Assembly: GCA_902373525.1 (NCBI GenBank)
Contig: CABKMN010000002.1
Location: 1 to 64,000 of the forward strand
Source: an uncultured Bilophila sp.
GTDB taxonomy: Bacteria; Desulfobacterota; Desulfovibrionia; Desulfovibrionales; Desulfovibrionaceae
Length of the DNA stretch: 64,000 nt
Direction of reading: 5' to 3'
Shown: positions 50,674-59,488 of the stretch, one piece after another
How the letters are laid out: each line of letters begins with the position of its first letter
How positions within the stretch are numbered: the first letter of the stretch is position 1
Program-made: the position numbers and the translations under genes
Notes under the pieces: model-generated
Database searches by the model: none
The model's input: only the letters and a program-made list of their open reading frames with translations
What the model was told of the DNA's origin: nothing

Positions 50674-52596
50674 TCAGCTGGCGCGTTCGTTCCACGCGCG
50701 GGCCAGCCGCAGGAAGCAGTCCCGCATGGTCGCTACGGCGTCCTCGTCGGACAGCCGCCCGGCGAACCACTTGCGGGCCGGTTCCAGAAAGATGCTCCGT
50801 CCGATGGCGAACCCGAGCGCGCGCGGCGACTCCGGCGTTCCGGCGAACCGCTTCACCAGTTCGGCTTCCGCCACGTTGAGGCCGAGGAACAGGATGCCCC
50901 GGCAGTACGGATCGTATTCGTCGATCAGGGCCTCGATGGCCTTCCACGTATCCTGCGCCAGCACGGGCAGGATTTTCCAGTAGTCGGGGTACACGCCGAG
51001 CTCATAGCAGCGGCGCATCCACCGGAGCAGGCAGGCGTCCTGCTCCTCAAGGGACTGCGGCTGATCGACGATGATTTCCAGCAGCAGATCGTGCCCGGTG
51101 CTTCGGGCCCCGGAGAACAGGCGGCACAACTGGCGTTCGTTCTCCTCCACCACGTCGGGGGCGTCCTTCGCGCCGGGACGGAACAGGCATTTGACCACAT
51201 GGTTTTCCGGCCACGTCTGGAGCGTCGCGCCCACGTCGGCCCTGCCCTCGAACGCCAGCGGGTTGCTGCCGGTCTTTTCGATGGAGCGGCCCACCCAGAA
51301 CGGGTGGCGGTTGCTTTCAAACAGCACGGACTGGCCATAGGTGTCGTCCACGAGGATGCCCACGTCGTTCCGGCCTTCCAGCTCGGACGAGGCGGCGACC
51401 GCCGCCCGGAAGGCCAGCTCCTTGAAGGCGGCGATGTCCTTGGCGGTCCGTCCCGTTTCGGCGGCCAGCGCGGCGAAGGGCTCGCGGTGGTCGAAGGCGA
51501 ATACGGCGAGGTTCCGCCATGTGGTGCGGCGGTTGGTGGCCCAGTGTATCTGTTCGAGCATGGCGTCCTCGCGCAGCCATTTGTGCCCGCTGCCGTGCGC
51601 GATGAAGTATTGCAGCTCGGTCCAGCTCGGGTAGGCGGAGGAGCAGCCCAGACGCGACACCGCGAACGCGCCCGCCGCGTTGGCGAAGCGGCAGCAGGTC
51701 GCGATGTCCTCCCCGCGCAGCCAGCCGCGCAGGAACCCGGACATGAAGCCGTCGCCCGCGCCGATGGAGTTGAACACCTTCACCGGGAAGCCGGGGTAGA
51801 CCACCTCGTCCACGAAGCCGTCCGGGATGTCGCCGGGCAGCGCGGCGCAGCCCTTGTCCCCGAGCTTGAAGACGAGGAGCGCCTTCGACAGCCTGCGGAC
51901 TTCGCGCAGGGCCTCCATCGCCTCGGTCCTGCCGCCCGCGATGAAGAATTCCTCCTCCGTGCCCACGATGAGGTCGAAGTACGGCAGGACGCGCTTGTAC
52001 TCGGCGGTCACCTGTTCGGACGCCTCGGCCCAGCGGCTGGACCCGGCGTCGTGGCCCTGCAAGCCCCAGAGGTTGGGGCGGAAGTCGATGTCGAGGATGC
52101 ACTTGAGGCCGAGCCGTTTCGCGGTTTCGAGCGCCTTGACGGTCGCGGCGCGCACGCCCTCGCGGGAGAGGTGGGTGCCCGTCACCAGCACGGCCCCGGA
52201 CCGGGCCAGATAGTCCGGATCGATGTCTTCGGGGACCAGCCCCATGTCGGCGCAGTTCTCGCGGTACTGGATGAGGGGGAAGTCGTTCTCCCCGCGGATG
52301 CTCAGGAGCACCATCGCGGTCAGGCGCTTGGGGTCGGTCTTCACCGCGCTGACGTCCACGCCCTCGCAGGCGAGCTGCCACTTGAGGTAGCGGCCGTTGT
52401 CCTCCGGCCCCACGCCGGTGATCGCGCCGACGCGCAGCCCGAGCCGCGACGTGCCGATGGCGATGTTCATGGGGCTTCCGCCCACGGATTTGGTGAAGGT
52501 CATGGCCCGTTCCAGCGGGACGCCGAATTCCCCGCTGTACAGGTCCACGCACGAACGGCCGATGCAGATCAGGTCAAAGTCCTTGGACATGTTCAA
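50674..52596 (-). CDS. Bifunctional IolC-like kinase fused to DUF2090 (IolJ-like aldolase)
   Basis: 640 residues in two parts. Residues 1-330 are a PfkB sugar kinase (ICIGRSCVDLYSGEFGVPLE at the start, ATP/substrate signature NSIGAGDGFMSGFLRG). Residues about 345-640 are DUF2090, the aldolase-like domain fused to 5-dehydro-2-deoxygluconokinases in some myo-inositol pathways, where kinase makes 5-keto-2-deoxygluconate-6-phosphate and the aldolase splits it to dihydroxyacetone phosphate and malonate semialdehyde. Here the inositol genes iolB, iolD, iolE-type dehydratase and iolG are not encoded nearby, so the true substrate may be a related deoxy-keto-sugar acid. 14 bp after the DctM stop. Confidence 0.83.
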   Translation of the reverse strand: MNMSKDFDLICIGRSCVDLYSGEFGVPLERAMTFTKSVGGSPMNIAIGTSRLGLRVGAITGVGPEDNGRYLKWQLACEGVDVSAVKTDPKRLTAMVLLSIRGENDFPLIQYRENCADMGLVPEDIDPDYLARSGAVLVTGTHLSREGVRAATVKALETAKRLGLKCILDIDFRPNLWGLQGHDAGSSRWAEASEQVTAEYKRVLPYFDLIVGTEEEFFIAGGRTEAMEALREVRRLSKALLVFKLGDKGCAALPGDIPDGFVDEVVYPGFPVKVFNSIGAGDGFMSGFLRGWLRGEDIATCCRFANAAGAFAVSRLGCSSAYPSWTELQYFIAHGSGHKWLREDAMLEQIHWATNRRTTWRNLAVFAFDHREPFAALAAETGRTAKDIAAFKELAFRAAVAASSELEGRNDVGILVDDTYGQSVLFESNRHPFWVGRSIEKTGSNPLAFEGRADVGATLQTWPENHVVKCLFRPGAKDAPDVVEENERQLCRLFSGARSTGHDLLLEIIVDQPQSLEEQDACLLRWMRRCYELGVYPDYWKILPVLAQDTWKAIEALIDEYDPYCRGILFLGLNVAEAELVKRFAGTPESPRALGFAIGRSIFLEPARKWFAGRLSDEDAVATMRDCFLRLARAWNERAS

Positions 52597-52609
52597 ACTC
52601 CGTAATCGA

Positions 52610-53896
52610 CTAGTATTGTCCCGTCAGGCGCGGAAGCCACAGGGGGACGTCCTGAAAGAGAATCAGCATCACGATGAAGCAGATGATCAGCATCATGTAG
52701 GGGAAGGCGCCCTTGGCCACCCGCTCGAAACTGATGCCCGACAGGTTTTGGGCGATGAACAGATTCACCCCCAATGGAGGCGAAAGCAGCGCCACCTCGT
52801 TGGTGATGACCCAGAAGATGCCGAAGAACACGGGGTCGATGCCGACCTTGGTGATCAGCGGCAGGAAGATGGGCGCGAGGATGACGATGGTGGCGAGGGT
52901 TTCCATGAACATCCCGAGGAACAGCAGCAGAAGCCCGATGAGCACCAGAATGACGTACGGGTTGTCCGTCAGGGTGATCATGGCGTTGGCGAGCTGGTGC
53001 GGGATGCGCTGCATGGTCAGGATGCGGCCGAACAGCGTGGACACGCCGAGTACGATGATGATACTGCCCGCGGAAACGTTGGTGAGCTTGATCGCCTCCC
53101 AGAGCTGGGCGATCTTCAGCTCGCGGGTGATGCACGTCCCGACGAACAGGGCGTAGAACACCGCGACCACGGACGCCTCAACCGGCGTGCATATCCCGGC
53201 GTAAATGCTGCCGAGGATGATGACCGGGGCCATCAGGGAGAAGAAATTCCTGCGGAACATGGGCCAGAAGCGGGCATTCCGATCCTCGTCCACCGTGCCC
53301 GTGAACCCGGCCCGGCGGGCCAGCAGATAGGCCATGAGCATCATCATGACCCCGAGCAGGAACCCCGGCACGAACCCGGCGGTGAACAACGCCGCGATGG
53401 AGGTGTTGGCGATGATGCCGTAGATGATCATCGGGTTGCTCGGCGGGATCAGGATGCCGAGGGTGCCGCCCGTGGCGCACACGCCCGCCGCGTATTCCGG
53501 CGAATAGCCGCGCCGGATCATCGTGGGGATCATGATGCTGCCCATCGCGGCGACGGTGCCGGGACCGGACCCGATCATCGCGGCGAAGAACAGGCAGCCG
53601 AGGATGGTGGTGATCCCGAGCCCCCCGCGTATCCGGCCCACGAACAGCGAGGCCACATCCACGATTTGCCGGGCCATGCCGCCCTTTTCCATGAGCGCGC
53701 CCGCGAAGATGAAGCCCACCACGGCGAGCAGCGGGAACATGTCCATCACCTTGAGCATGTCGAGCGCGACGATGCGCATGGGAATATTGGTCAAAATGAG
53801 GGCAAGGGTGGAGGCCACGCCGAGCGACACGAAAATGGGGCAGCCCACGACGAGGCAGAAGGCCATGACAATCCAAAGAACGGCATCGGCGGACAT
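52610..53896 (-). CDS. dctM: TRAP transporter large permease DctM (sugar-acid operon)
   Basis: 428 residues, about 12 transmembrane helices, with the DctM signatures FAAMIGSGPGTVAAMGSIMI, CATGGTLGILIPPSNPMIIY and SIYAGICTPVEASVVAV. It pairs with DctQ whose stop lies one base before this start and with a DctP further upstream. Start at 53896; the upstream frame overlaps DctQ and is not conserved. Confidence 0.92.
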   Translation of the reverse strand: MSADAVLWIVMAFCLVVGCPIFVSLGVASTLALILTNIPMRIVALDMLKVMDMFPLLAVVGFIFAGALMEKGGMARQIVDVASLFVGRIRGGLGITTILGCLFFAAMIGSGPGTVAAMGSIMIPTMIRRGYSPEYAAGVCATGGTLGILIPPSNPMIIYGIIANTSIAALFTAGFVPGFLLGVMMMLMAYLLARRAGFTGTVDEDRNARFWPMFRRNFFSLMAPVIILGSIYAGICTPVEASVVAVFYALFVGTCITRELKIAQLWEAIKLTNVSAGSIIIVLGVSTLFGRILTMQRIPHQLANAMITLTDNPYVILVLIGLLLLFLGMFMETLATIVILAPIFLPLITKVGIDPVFFGIFWVITNEVALLSPPLGVNLFIAQNLSGISFERVAKGAFPYMMLIICFIVMLILFQDVPLWLPRLTGQY

Positions 53897-53897
53897 G

Positions 53898-54401
53898 TTA
53901 CACCTCCTCCTGCTGGCCGAGGATGGAAACGCCGCCCCGGAAATGCCGGTACCACCGCTGAAGGATGCGGAAGCTCTGGAGCGTGAAGGCGGCGGGAACG
54001 GCGAAATAGACATAGCGCAGGTCGATCAGCATGCTGCCCGACACCATCGGGCGGGTGGACATGCTGTCGATGAGCAGCGCGCCCTGATAGATGACGGTGG
54101 CGTTGAACCCGAGCCAGAGCATATCCGCCAGCATGAGCAGGCCGACGCGCACGGACGCGGGGAGCTTCTGGGTGTGCGCGGTCACCCGGATGTGCGCGCC
54201 CTTGCAGGCTACGAGGCTCGCCGCGAAATACACGAGGTAGAGAAAGGAGAAACGGCACAGTTCTTCTGAAAACGTGAGCCCGTGCCCGAACGCGAACCGG
54301 ACGACCACCTGCGCCATGAGCATGATCATGATGCCGACGAGCAGGATGCCGCAGAGCGCGTCTTCAAAGTGAACGTCGAGCCATGCAAGCAGATTCTTCA
54401 T
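53898..54401 (-). CDS. dctQ: TRAP transporter small permease DctQ (sugar-acid operon)
   Basis: 167 residues, about four transmembrane helices, with the DctQ-type GHGLTFSEELCRFSFLYLVY and MIMLMAQVVVRFAF helices. Translationally coupled to DctM. A hairpin (54418-54441) separates it from dctP. Confidence 0.9.
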   Translation of the reverse strand: MKNLLAWLDVHFEDALCGILLVGIMIMLMAQVVVRFAFGHGLTFSEELCRFSFLYLVYFAASLVACKGAHIRVTAHTQKLPASVRVGLLMLADMLWLGFNATVIYQGALLIDSMSTRPMVSGSMLIDLRYVYFAVPAAFTLQSFRILQRWYRHFRGGVSILGQQEEV

Positions 54402-54417
54402 AGCGGAACTCCTGAAG

Positions 54418-54441
54418 GGGAGCGGCCCCGAGGCCGCTCCC
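54418..54441. terminator. Hairpin between dctP and dctQ (minus-strand operon)
   Basis: GGGAGCGGCC pairs perfectly with GGCCGCTCCC around CCGA. A position typical of a processing/attenuation hairpin that keeps binding-protein mRNA in excess. Confidence 0.55.
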
Positions 54442-54458
54442 GCAAACCGTGATTGGCC

Positions 54459-55475
54459 TTAACGGGGAAGCTGACGACCCAGCGTCTTCATGAACGCCTC
54501 GGCGACTTCAAGGTTCTTGATCTGGGGGTAGAACTGGGGCCAGATGCTCACGGCCCGCTTCATCCATTCGTCCTCATCCGCGGGCACGCCGCAGAAGACC
54601 ATGCCCTTTTCCTTGAGGAACCGGCGGGAGGCGGTTTCCTGCTTGTCGAGCATGTCGCGCATTTCCACGGTGGTTTCGCGGCCCACTTCGATGATGGCCT
54701 GCTGCACGTCGGCGGGCAGGGAACGCAGCCAGTCCACGTTCACGACCACGGGGCCGGTCCACAGCTTGTAGTGGGGTTCGGTGATGTACTTCTGCACTTC
54801 ATAGAAGCGGTTGGTGGCGATGGACACCAGCGGGTTGTCCTGCCCGTCCACGACCTTCTGCTGGAGGGCGTTGAAGGTTTCGTCCATGGCCATGGGAACG
54901 GGGTCCGTGCCCCACGAGCGGTAGACGCCGATCATGATCGGGTTGTTGGGCGTCCGTATCTTGACGGGAGCGAGGTCCTTGAGCGTGGTGATGGGCTGCT
55001 TGCTGTTGGTGATGAACCGGAAGCCCTGCGAATGCCACGCGATGGCGATGGTGCCGCTTTCGGCTTCCATGTGCTTGTTGATGAGTTCCCAGTTCTGATC
55101 GACGCAGTCGTCGAACTCCTTGACGCTCTTGAAGATGTACGGCAGGTCGAACGCGCCGAGCGAGGGCGCGAAGATCGAGGCGTTGTTCACCGCCAGCACG
55201 GTCATCTGGAGGATGCCCTGCTGCACGTCCTGAAAACTGCGTTCCTCGCTGCCGATCTGCCCGGCGGGGAATTCCTGGATTTCGATGCGGTCGGCGCCGA
55301 GCCGCTTCACGAGCTTGTCATTCATCTTGGTGACCAGCGCGTGATAGGGGTCCATGTCCGAGGGGGTGTTGCTGTGGGCGAAGCGGATGACGATCTTGTC
55401 GACCGCGTCGGCGGGGGCGGACCAGAGCAGGCCCGCGCACACGAGGGACAGGAGGGTAAAGAGACCTCTGCGCAT
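54459..55475 (-). CDS. dctP: TRAP transporter substrate-binding protein DctP (sugar-acid operon)
   Basis: 338 residues; signal peptide ending near ADA (residue 24), HSNTPSDMDPYHALVTKMND, EFPAGQIGSEERSFQDVQQG, and the carboxylate-binding Arg in APVKIRTPNNPIMIGVYR. First gene of the minus-strand sugar-acid operon. Its start region has an inverted repeat in the 5' leader (55500-55532). Confidence 0.9.
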   Translation of the reverse strand: MRRGLFTLLSLVCAGLLWSAPADAVDKIVIRFAHSNTPSDMDPYHALVTKMNDKLVKRLGADRIEIQEFPAGQIGSEERSFQDVQQGILQMTVLAVNNASIFAPSLGAFDLPYIFKSVKEFDDCVDQNWELINKHMEAESGTIAIAWHSQGFRFITNSKQPITTLKDLAPVKIRTPNNPIMIGVYRSWGTDPVPMAMDETFNALQQKVVDGQDNPLVSIATNRFYEVQKYITEPHYKLWTGPVVVNVDWLRSLPADVQQAIIEVGRETTVEMRDMLDKQETASRRFLKEKGMVFCGVPADEDEWMKRAVSIWPQFYPQIKNLEVAEAFMKTLGRQLPR

Positions 55476-55499
55476 ATGAAACTCTCCGGTTTGAAGTTA

Positions 55500-55532
55500 C
55501 GTCCGTTTGTTCCCGAAAGGAGTAAACGGACG
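55500..55532. promoter_or_regulatory. Inverted repeat upstream of dctP, possible operator
   Basis: CGTCCGTTT and AAACGGACG form a 9-bp perfect dyad separated by 15 bases, 25 to 57 bp upstream of the dctP start. The CGTCCGTT core recurs in the nearby deoR terminator stem. As the only symmetric element in the leader it is the best candidate for the DeoR-family operator, or a leader hairpin. Confidence 0.4.
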
Positions 55533-55647
55533 GACAAGGCGGATTGCCGTAACCGATTCCGAGAACCACTCATGCGTCTATTCTGTTTCATTCCATCGCC
55601 GAAAGGTCGTTTTGTGTCAACAAGTTTTCAAAAAATGTACAAAAAAA

Positions 55648-55680
55648 GACAGCGTCCGTTCAAAACGAACGGACGCTGTC
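55648..55680 (-). terminator. Intrinsic terminator of the deoR transcript
   Basis: GACAGCGTCCGTTC pairs perfectly with GAACGGACGCTGTC around AAAAC; on the minus strand the stem is followed by TTTTTTTGT. It ends deoR transcription just before the dctP promoter region. Confidence 0.8.
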
Positions 55681-55769
55681 ACAAAAAATCTTTTGTTTAT
55701 ACTCTATTATGAAATAATAGACGATTTTCCAAAAATATTGATCATCGTATAGTTGTAAAATTTATTACA

Positions 55770-56531
55770 TCAACACGCGATCACTTCCACACCCGCGGCC
55801 TGCGCGACCTCCCCCAGACGGGGCGGCACGGGATCGTTGGTGAACAGCACGTCCACCGATTTGAGCGGCGCGACCCGGACCACGGCCTGACGTCCGATCT
55901 TGGACCGGCTCGCCGCCAGCAACACCTTGTTCGCATTGCGCATCATGGACTGGGCCACGCTCACGTCCGCCGTATGGTAGTCGAGCAGATACCCGTCCGC
56001 CTCGCTGATGCCGCCCGTGCTCGTGATCACGTAGTCGCACTGGAACCCGTTGACGAATTCGATTGTGCTTTCTCCCACAAGCCCGTTGCTGCTCTTGCGC
56101 ATGTAGCCCGAGGCGAGGACCACCTCGAAGTCGGTCTTCTTGTTCAGGGTGAGCGCCGCCACCACGTTGTTGGTGATGACCATGAGCCCCGAGCGTTCCA
56201 GCAGCGCGTAGGCGATGACCTCCACGGTCGTCCCGAGGGTGAGGAAAATGGAGCTGTTGTCCGGGATGTATTCCGCGATGCTCCGGGCGATGCGCTCCTT
56301 GTCCTTGAAGTCCTCCACCTGCCGGGCGTTGTAGGTGCTGTTCAGAATGGTGGTGCGGCAGCTCGCCCCGCCCGGCCTGCGCTCCAGCATGCCCGTCCGG
56401 TCGAGTTCCGAAATGTCCCGCCGGATGGTCTGCGAGGACACGCCCAGTTCCTCGGCCAGCGATTCGATGGAAACGTACCCCTGCCGCATCACCGCGTAGA
56501 GAATCGCCTGATGCCTGTTTTCCTGCTTCAT
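55770..56531 (-). CDS. DeoR-family transcriptional regulator
   Basis: 253 residues: N-terminal DeoR winged HTH (LAEELGVSSQTIRRDISEL), then the DeoRC sugar-phosphate-sensing domain (FLTLGTTVEVIAYALLE, VITNNVVAAL, ADVSVAQSMMRNANKVLLAA). Such regulators usually repress sugar operons and are released by a phosphorylated intermediate. It is encoded 13 bp after a HAD phosphatase and just before the divergent-free dctP promoter. The sugar-acid operon on the same strand is the probable target; the kinase in that operon could make its effector. Start at 56531 (GGAACGATGGC upstream). Confidence 0.87.
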   Translation of the reverse strand: MKQENRHQAILYAVMRQGYVSIESLAEELGVSSQTIRRDISELDRTGMLERRPGGASCRTTILNSTYNARQVEDFKDKERIARSIAEYIPDNSSIFLTLGTTVEVIAYALLERSGLMVITNNVVAALTLNKKTDFEVVLASGYMRKSSNGLVGESTIEFVNGFQCDYVITSTGGISEADGYLLDYHTADVSVAQSMMRNANKVLLAASRSKIGRQAVVRVAPLKSVDVLFTNDPVPPRLGEVAQAAGVEVIAC

Positions 56532-56544
56532 GCCATCGTTCCTT

Positions 56545-57225
56545 TCACAAACAACGGGGTTGGCGGCGACGGGAAATCCGCGTCCATGCCGCATCCTCGA
56601 CGACGAAGTCCGGCTCCGTTTCCAGCAGCGCCTCGCGCCGCCCGTAGCCGTACAGGACCGCCGCCGTGTCCATGCCCGCCTCGCGGCCTCCCCGCATGTC
56701 GAATACCGAATCCCCGACCATGATCGCGTGTTCCGCCGCCACGCCGTGGCGCTCCGCGAGCAGGCCGAGCATTTCCGCCTTGGAAAGCCGCCGTCCCGGC
56801 GCCGAATCGCTGCACGCGATCCCGGTCAGGAACGGCGAAAGCCCGCGCGTCTCCAAGAGACGGCGGGTCACGTCCTCCGGTTTGTTGGTCGCCACGAACA
56901 GCCTGCACCCCCGGGCGGCCAGCCGCTCGAACAACGGCGGGATGCCCGCGAACGCCGGGCTGCCGTCAAAGGGGCAGGCCCGGTACCGTCCCCGGTACAC
57001 GCGGACCACGCGGTCCAGCCGCTCCGGGGACAGGCCGGGACAGAGCCCGAGAATGATGTCCTCCAGCGGCGGCCCGATGCGCCGCTTGTCCGGTTCGGGC
57101 GTGCCGAGCCCCTCTTCCCGCAGTACCCCGGCAAGCAGCCGCAGGATGTCCGGGGCGCTGTCCACCAGCGTCCCGTCGAGATCGAAAAACCAGTCCGCAT
57201 ACCGCTCCATGCCGCATGCCTTCAT
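56545..57225 (-). CDS. HAD-family phosphatase (phosphoglycolate phosphatase-like)
   Basis: 226 residues with motif I DLDGTLVDSAPDI, motif II VATNKPEDVTRRLLE (Thr), the Lys region ACSDSAPGRRLSKAEM and motif IV MVGDSVFDMRGGREAG. It dephosphorylates small sugar phosphates or acts as a repair phosphatase. Encoded 13 bp upstream of the DeoR regulator, likely in one transcript, and may moderate the phosphorylated effector of that regulator. Confidence 0.85.
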   Translation of the reverse strand: MKACGMERYADWFFDLDGTLVDSAPDILRLLAGVLREEGLGTPEPDKRRIGPPLEDIILGLCPGLSPERLDRVVRVYRGRYRACPFDGSPAFAGIPPLFERLAARGCRLFVATNKPEDVTRRLLETRGLSPFLTGIACSDSAPGRRLSKAEMLGLLAERHGVAAEHAIMVGDSVFDMRGGREAGMDTAAVLYGYGRREALLETEPDFVVEDAAWTRISRRRQPRCL

Positions 57226-57601
57226 GGGGCCTCCTTGTGGTTTGCGCGGCGGTGGCCGCCGTTTTCCGCCCGCGTTTCGCCGTAATCCGGCGCACGGGCA
57301 GAACCTTTCGCATGAGGGACTCGGTTCTCGCTTCTATGTTGTGCGAGTCGAACCTGTCAACCGCAAACCCCCTGCATCGGCTCCCGGACGCCCCCGCGTC
57401 ACGCCGGGAAAAACGACGCGGCGCACCCGGCAAAAACAAGGCGGCTTTCCCCTGGTATCGGGGAAAGCCGCCTTGTGCGGAGACGGAGGAGGCCCGGCGG
57501 CGAATGCCGGGGCCTGCGGATTTCGGAGCCTTCCGGGCGCGCGCTCCGTATGGGGAACCGCCCGTCCGGCGTCAGGCCGGGGCGCGGGTTCGTACGGGGC
57601 G
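57226..57601. other. Intergenic region with terminator between HAD and cytochrome genes
   Basis: No gene recognised. Contains the strong bidirectional terminator at 57437-57475 and a G+C-rich spacer. The promoter of the HAD-deoR transcript should lie at 57230-57330. Confidence 0.4.
57437..57475. terminator. Strong terminator, 16-bp perfect stem
   Basis: CAAGGCGGCTTTCCCC pairs perfectly with GGGGAAAGCCGCCTTG around a seven-base loop. It lies beyond the stop of the 11-heme cytochrome (minus strand) and ends the respiratory operon. Confidence 0.75.
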
Positions 57602-59488
57602 TCATTCCGTCTTGGCCGCGGCGGAGGCGTCCGGCGGGGCCGTACGGCCCGTTCCGGGTGAGGCTTCGGAGGAAGCGCCGTTGCCGGAAGCGCGGCGGGC
57701 GGCGTCCTCGGCGGCCCAGAGGGGCGAGGGCGCCTGATGGCACGCCTTGCAGTCCGTAGGACCGGCGGGCTTGCCCTCCGCGAGGGATTGGGTATGGCAG
57801 GCGAGGCAGCTCGGGAGCGCGGAACCGTGGAAGGCGTCGTAGAAATAACGGGGGTTCGGCTTCGGCTTGGCGTCCTTGCCCGCGCGCAGGGTGGCGGTCA
57901 CGCCGTCGTGGCACCCCGAACTCGTACACAGGAGGGACGTGCCGTCCGTATAGCCGGTATGGTGGCAGACGGTGCAGTTGACCACGGGCGTGTGCGCCTG
58001 ATGCGAGAAGCGGGCCACGGGCATGGAGAGCCGCGCTCCGGCGGGCACGTGAATGTCCGTTTCGCTCCACGCCACCAGCGGGTGATGCGCCGAATAATCC
58101 ATCGGCTGGCCGTGGCACAGGGCGCAGTTGCCGTAGCTCCCGAACGGGGCCGCCTGCTGTTGATACTGGAGCGGCGGGATATTGTCGAGGTTGGGCGCGA
58201 TGGGATTCCGGGCCGGGTACACCGCATGCGGCGCGCCGTGGCACACGATGCAGCGCACCATGAGCATGTCGCCGCGCCGTTCGCTGAACAGGCCCGCCCT
58301 GCCCTCGTCCCTCGGCGTCCACTTGTTGAAGGCCGACGCGGTGAGCAGATCGGGCTTTTCCGAGAAGTTGTGGCAGCTCGTGCAGTCCGGTTCCTGCACC
58401 CACGGCAGACGCCCCTTGATCGTTTCCAGAGACAGGGTCCCGGTGATGCCCGTCATGAGCTTGACGGCCCGCTCCTGTCCGGCCTCCCGCTCGGCCTTGA
58501 GCAACGCCAGCGAGTGATCGGCCATGTTCCCGTGGCAGCGGACGCAGGTAAGACCGCGATCCACATGGAAATCACGGGCGAACAACGGCTTGGGAGCGTC
58601 CTTGCCGCCGTCCCCCGCGCGGCCGAGGTCCACATGGCAGGTCTTGCAGGCGTCCGCCCCGTCGCCCGTAAGGTAGGCGGCGTGCCAGCCGTGTACGGCT
58701 GCGGAAACGCTGAGGCCCTTTCCGGGCGTCTCCTTCCCGTCCTTGCCGAGGCCCGGTCCGGTATGGCAGGAGCGGCAGTCGATCACCGTTCCCTGCGCGT
58801 GCGTGTCCATCAGATGCGTCCCCTGATGCCGGTCGTGCACTTCCAGAATGGCGGTTCCGGCGTTCGCATGGCAATGGGCGCAGCCGAATCCCGGCGACAC
58901 CGCGAGCACGGCGGCGCTTTCCGCCAGCACCTTGCCGGAGGCCGCGTCCTCGGCCCGCAGCGTGACCACCGGATAGGGATCGAGCGTCCCGTCGGCGCGC
59001 ACGGCGCTTACCGGAATCGAGGCCCGGAAAAAGGACTCCTCCACGGGCTCCATGCTTCCGCTCCGTACCGTGGAGCCGCGCGTCAGCCCGACTTCGGGGC
59101 CCACGCGCCACGTCACCCTTACGCCTTCCGACACGATCTGCGGATCGGGCGGGCCGCGCCGGATGAGCTGCGCGTCGAGTTCCGGTTCGGGATAGTCGAG
59201 CGTCCAGACGTCGTTCGGCGCGGAGGTCTGGTAAAAGCCCTGCAACCCCGCGCCGGTCAGCACATACTCCTGCGAAGCGGCGAAGGGCATGTCCGGCGCG
59301 GCCACCGTGCCCGGAGCGGGCAGGCCGTCCAGCACCGTGACCGGACCGGCCTGCGCCGCGGTCCGCCGGGGGCGTTCTTCGGACGGTGCGGTGAAAAGGA
59401 CCCAGCCGAGACAGATCAGAAAAACCGCCACGGTGGCCAGCCAGACCGGCAGGGCCCAACGTGCGGACGGGGATGCGTGCTTGCTCAT
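57602..59488 (-). CDS. Membrane-anchored 11-heme cytochrome c
   Basis: 628 residues. An N-terminal helix (about residues 11-33) anchors it; a 170-residue beta-rich, heme-free domain precedes the hemes. Ten CxxCH sites run from FGCAHCHANAG near 203 to CKACHQAPS near 580, and one site, LCTSSGCHDG, is a CX4CH, giving eleven hemes. Many extra His (for example YSAHHPLVAW) can act as distal ligands. Function: periplasmic electron wire for the CydA-like module encoded just upstream. Stop-start overlap (ATGA) with the preceding gene shows tight coupling. Terminal Ala/Ser/Pro-rich tail. Confidence 0.88.
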   Translation of the reverse strand: MSKHASPSARWALPVWLATVAVFLICLGWVLFTAPSEERPRRTAAQAGPVTVLDGLPAPGTVAAPDMPFAASQEYVLTGAGLQGFYQTSAPNDVWTLDYPEPELDAQLIRRGPPDPQIVSEGVRVTWRVGPEVGLTRGSTVRSGSMEPVEESFFRASIPVSAVRADGTLDPYPVVTLRAEDAASGKVLAESAAVLAVSPGFGCAHCHANAGTAILEVHDRHQGTHLMDTHAQGTVIDCRSCHTGPGLGKDGKETPGKGLSVSAAVHGWHAAYLTGDGADACKTCHVDLGRAGDGGKDAPKPLFARDFHVDRGLTCVRCHGNMADHSLALLKAEREAGQERAVKLMTGITGTLSLETIKGRLPWVQEPDCTSCHNFSEKPDLLTASAFNKWTPRDEGRAGLFSERRGDMLMVRCIVCHGAPHAVYPARNPIAPNLDNIPPLQYQQQAAPFGSYGNCALCHGQPMDYSAHHPLVAWSETDIHVPAGARLSMPVARFSHQAHTPVVNCTVCHHTGYTDGTSLLCTSSGCHDGVTATLRAGKDAKPKPNPRYFYDAFHGSALPSCLACHTQSLAEGKPAGPTDCKACHQAPSPLWAAEDAARRASGNGASSEASPGTGRTAPPDASAAAKTE

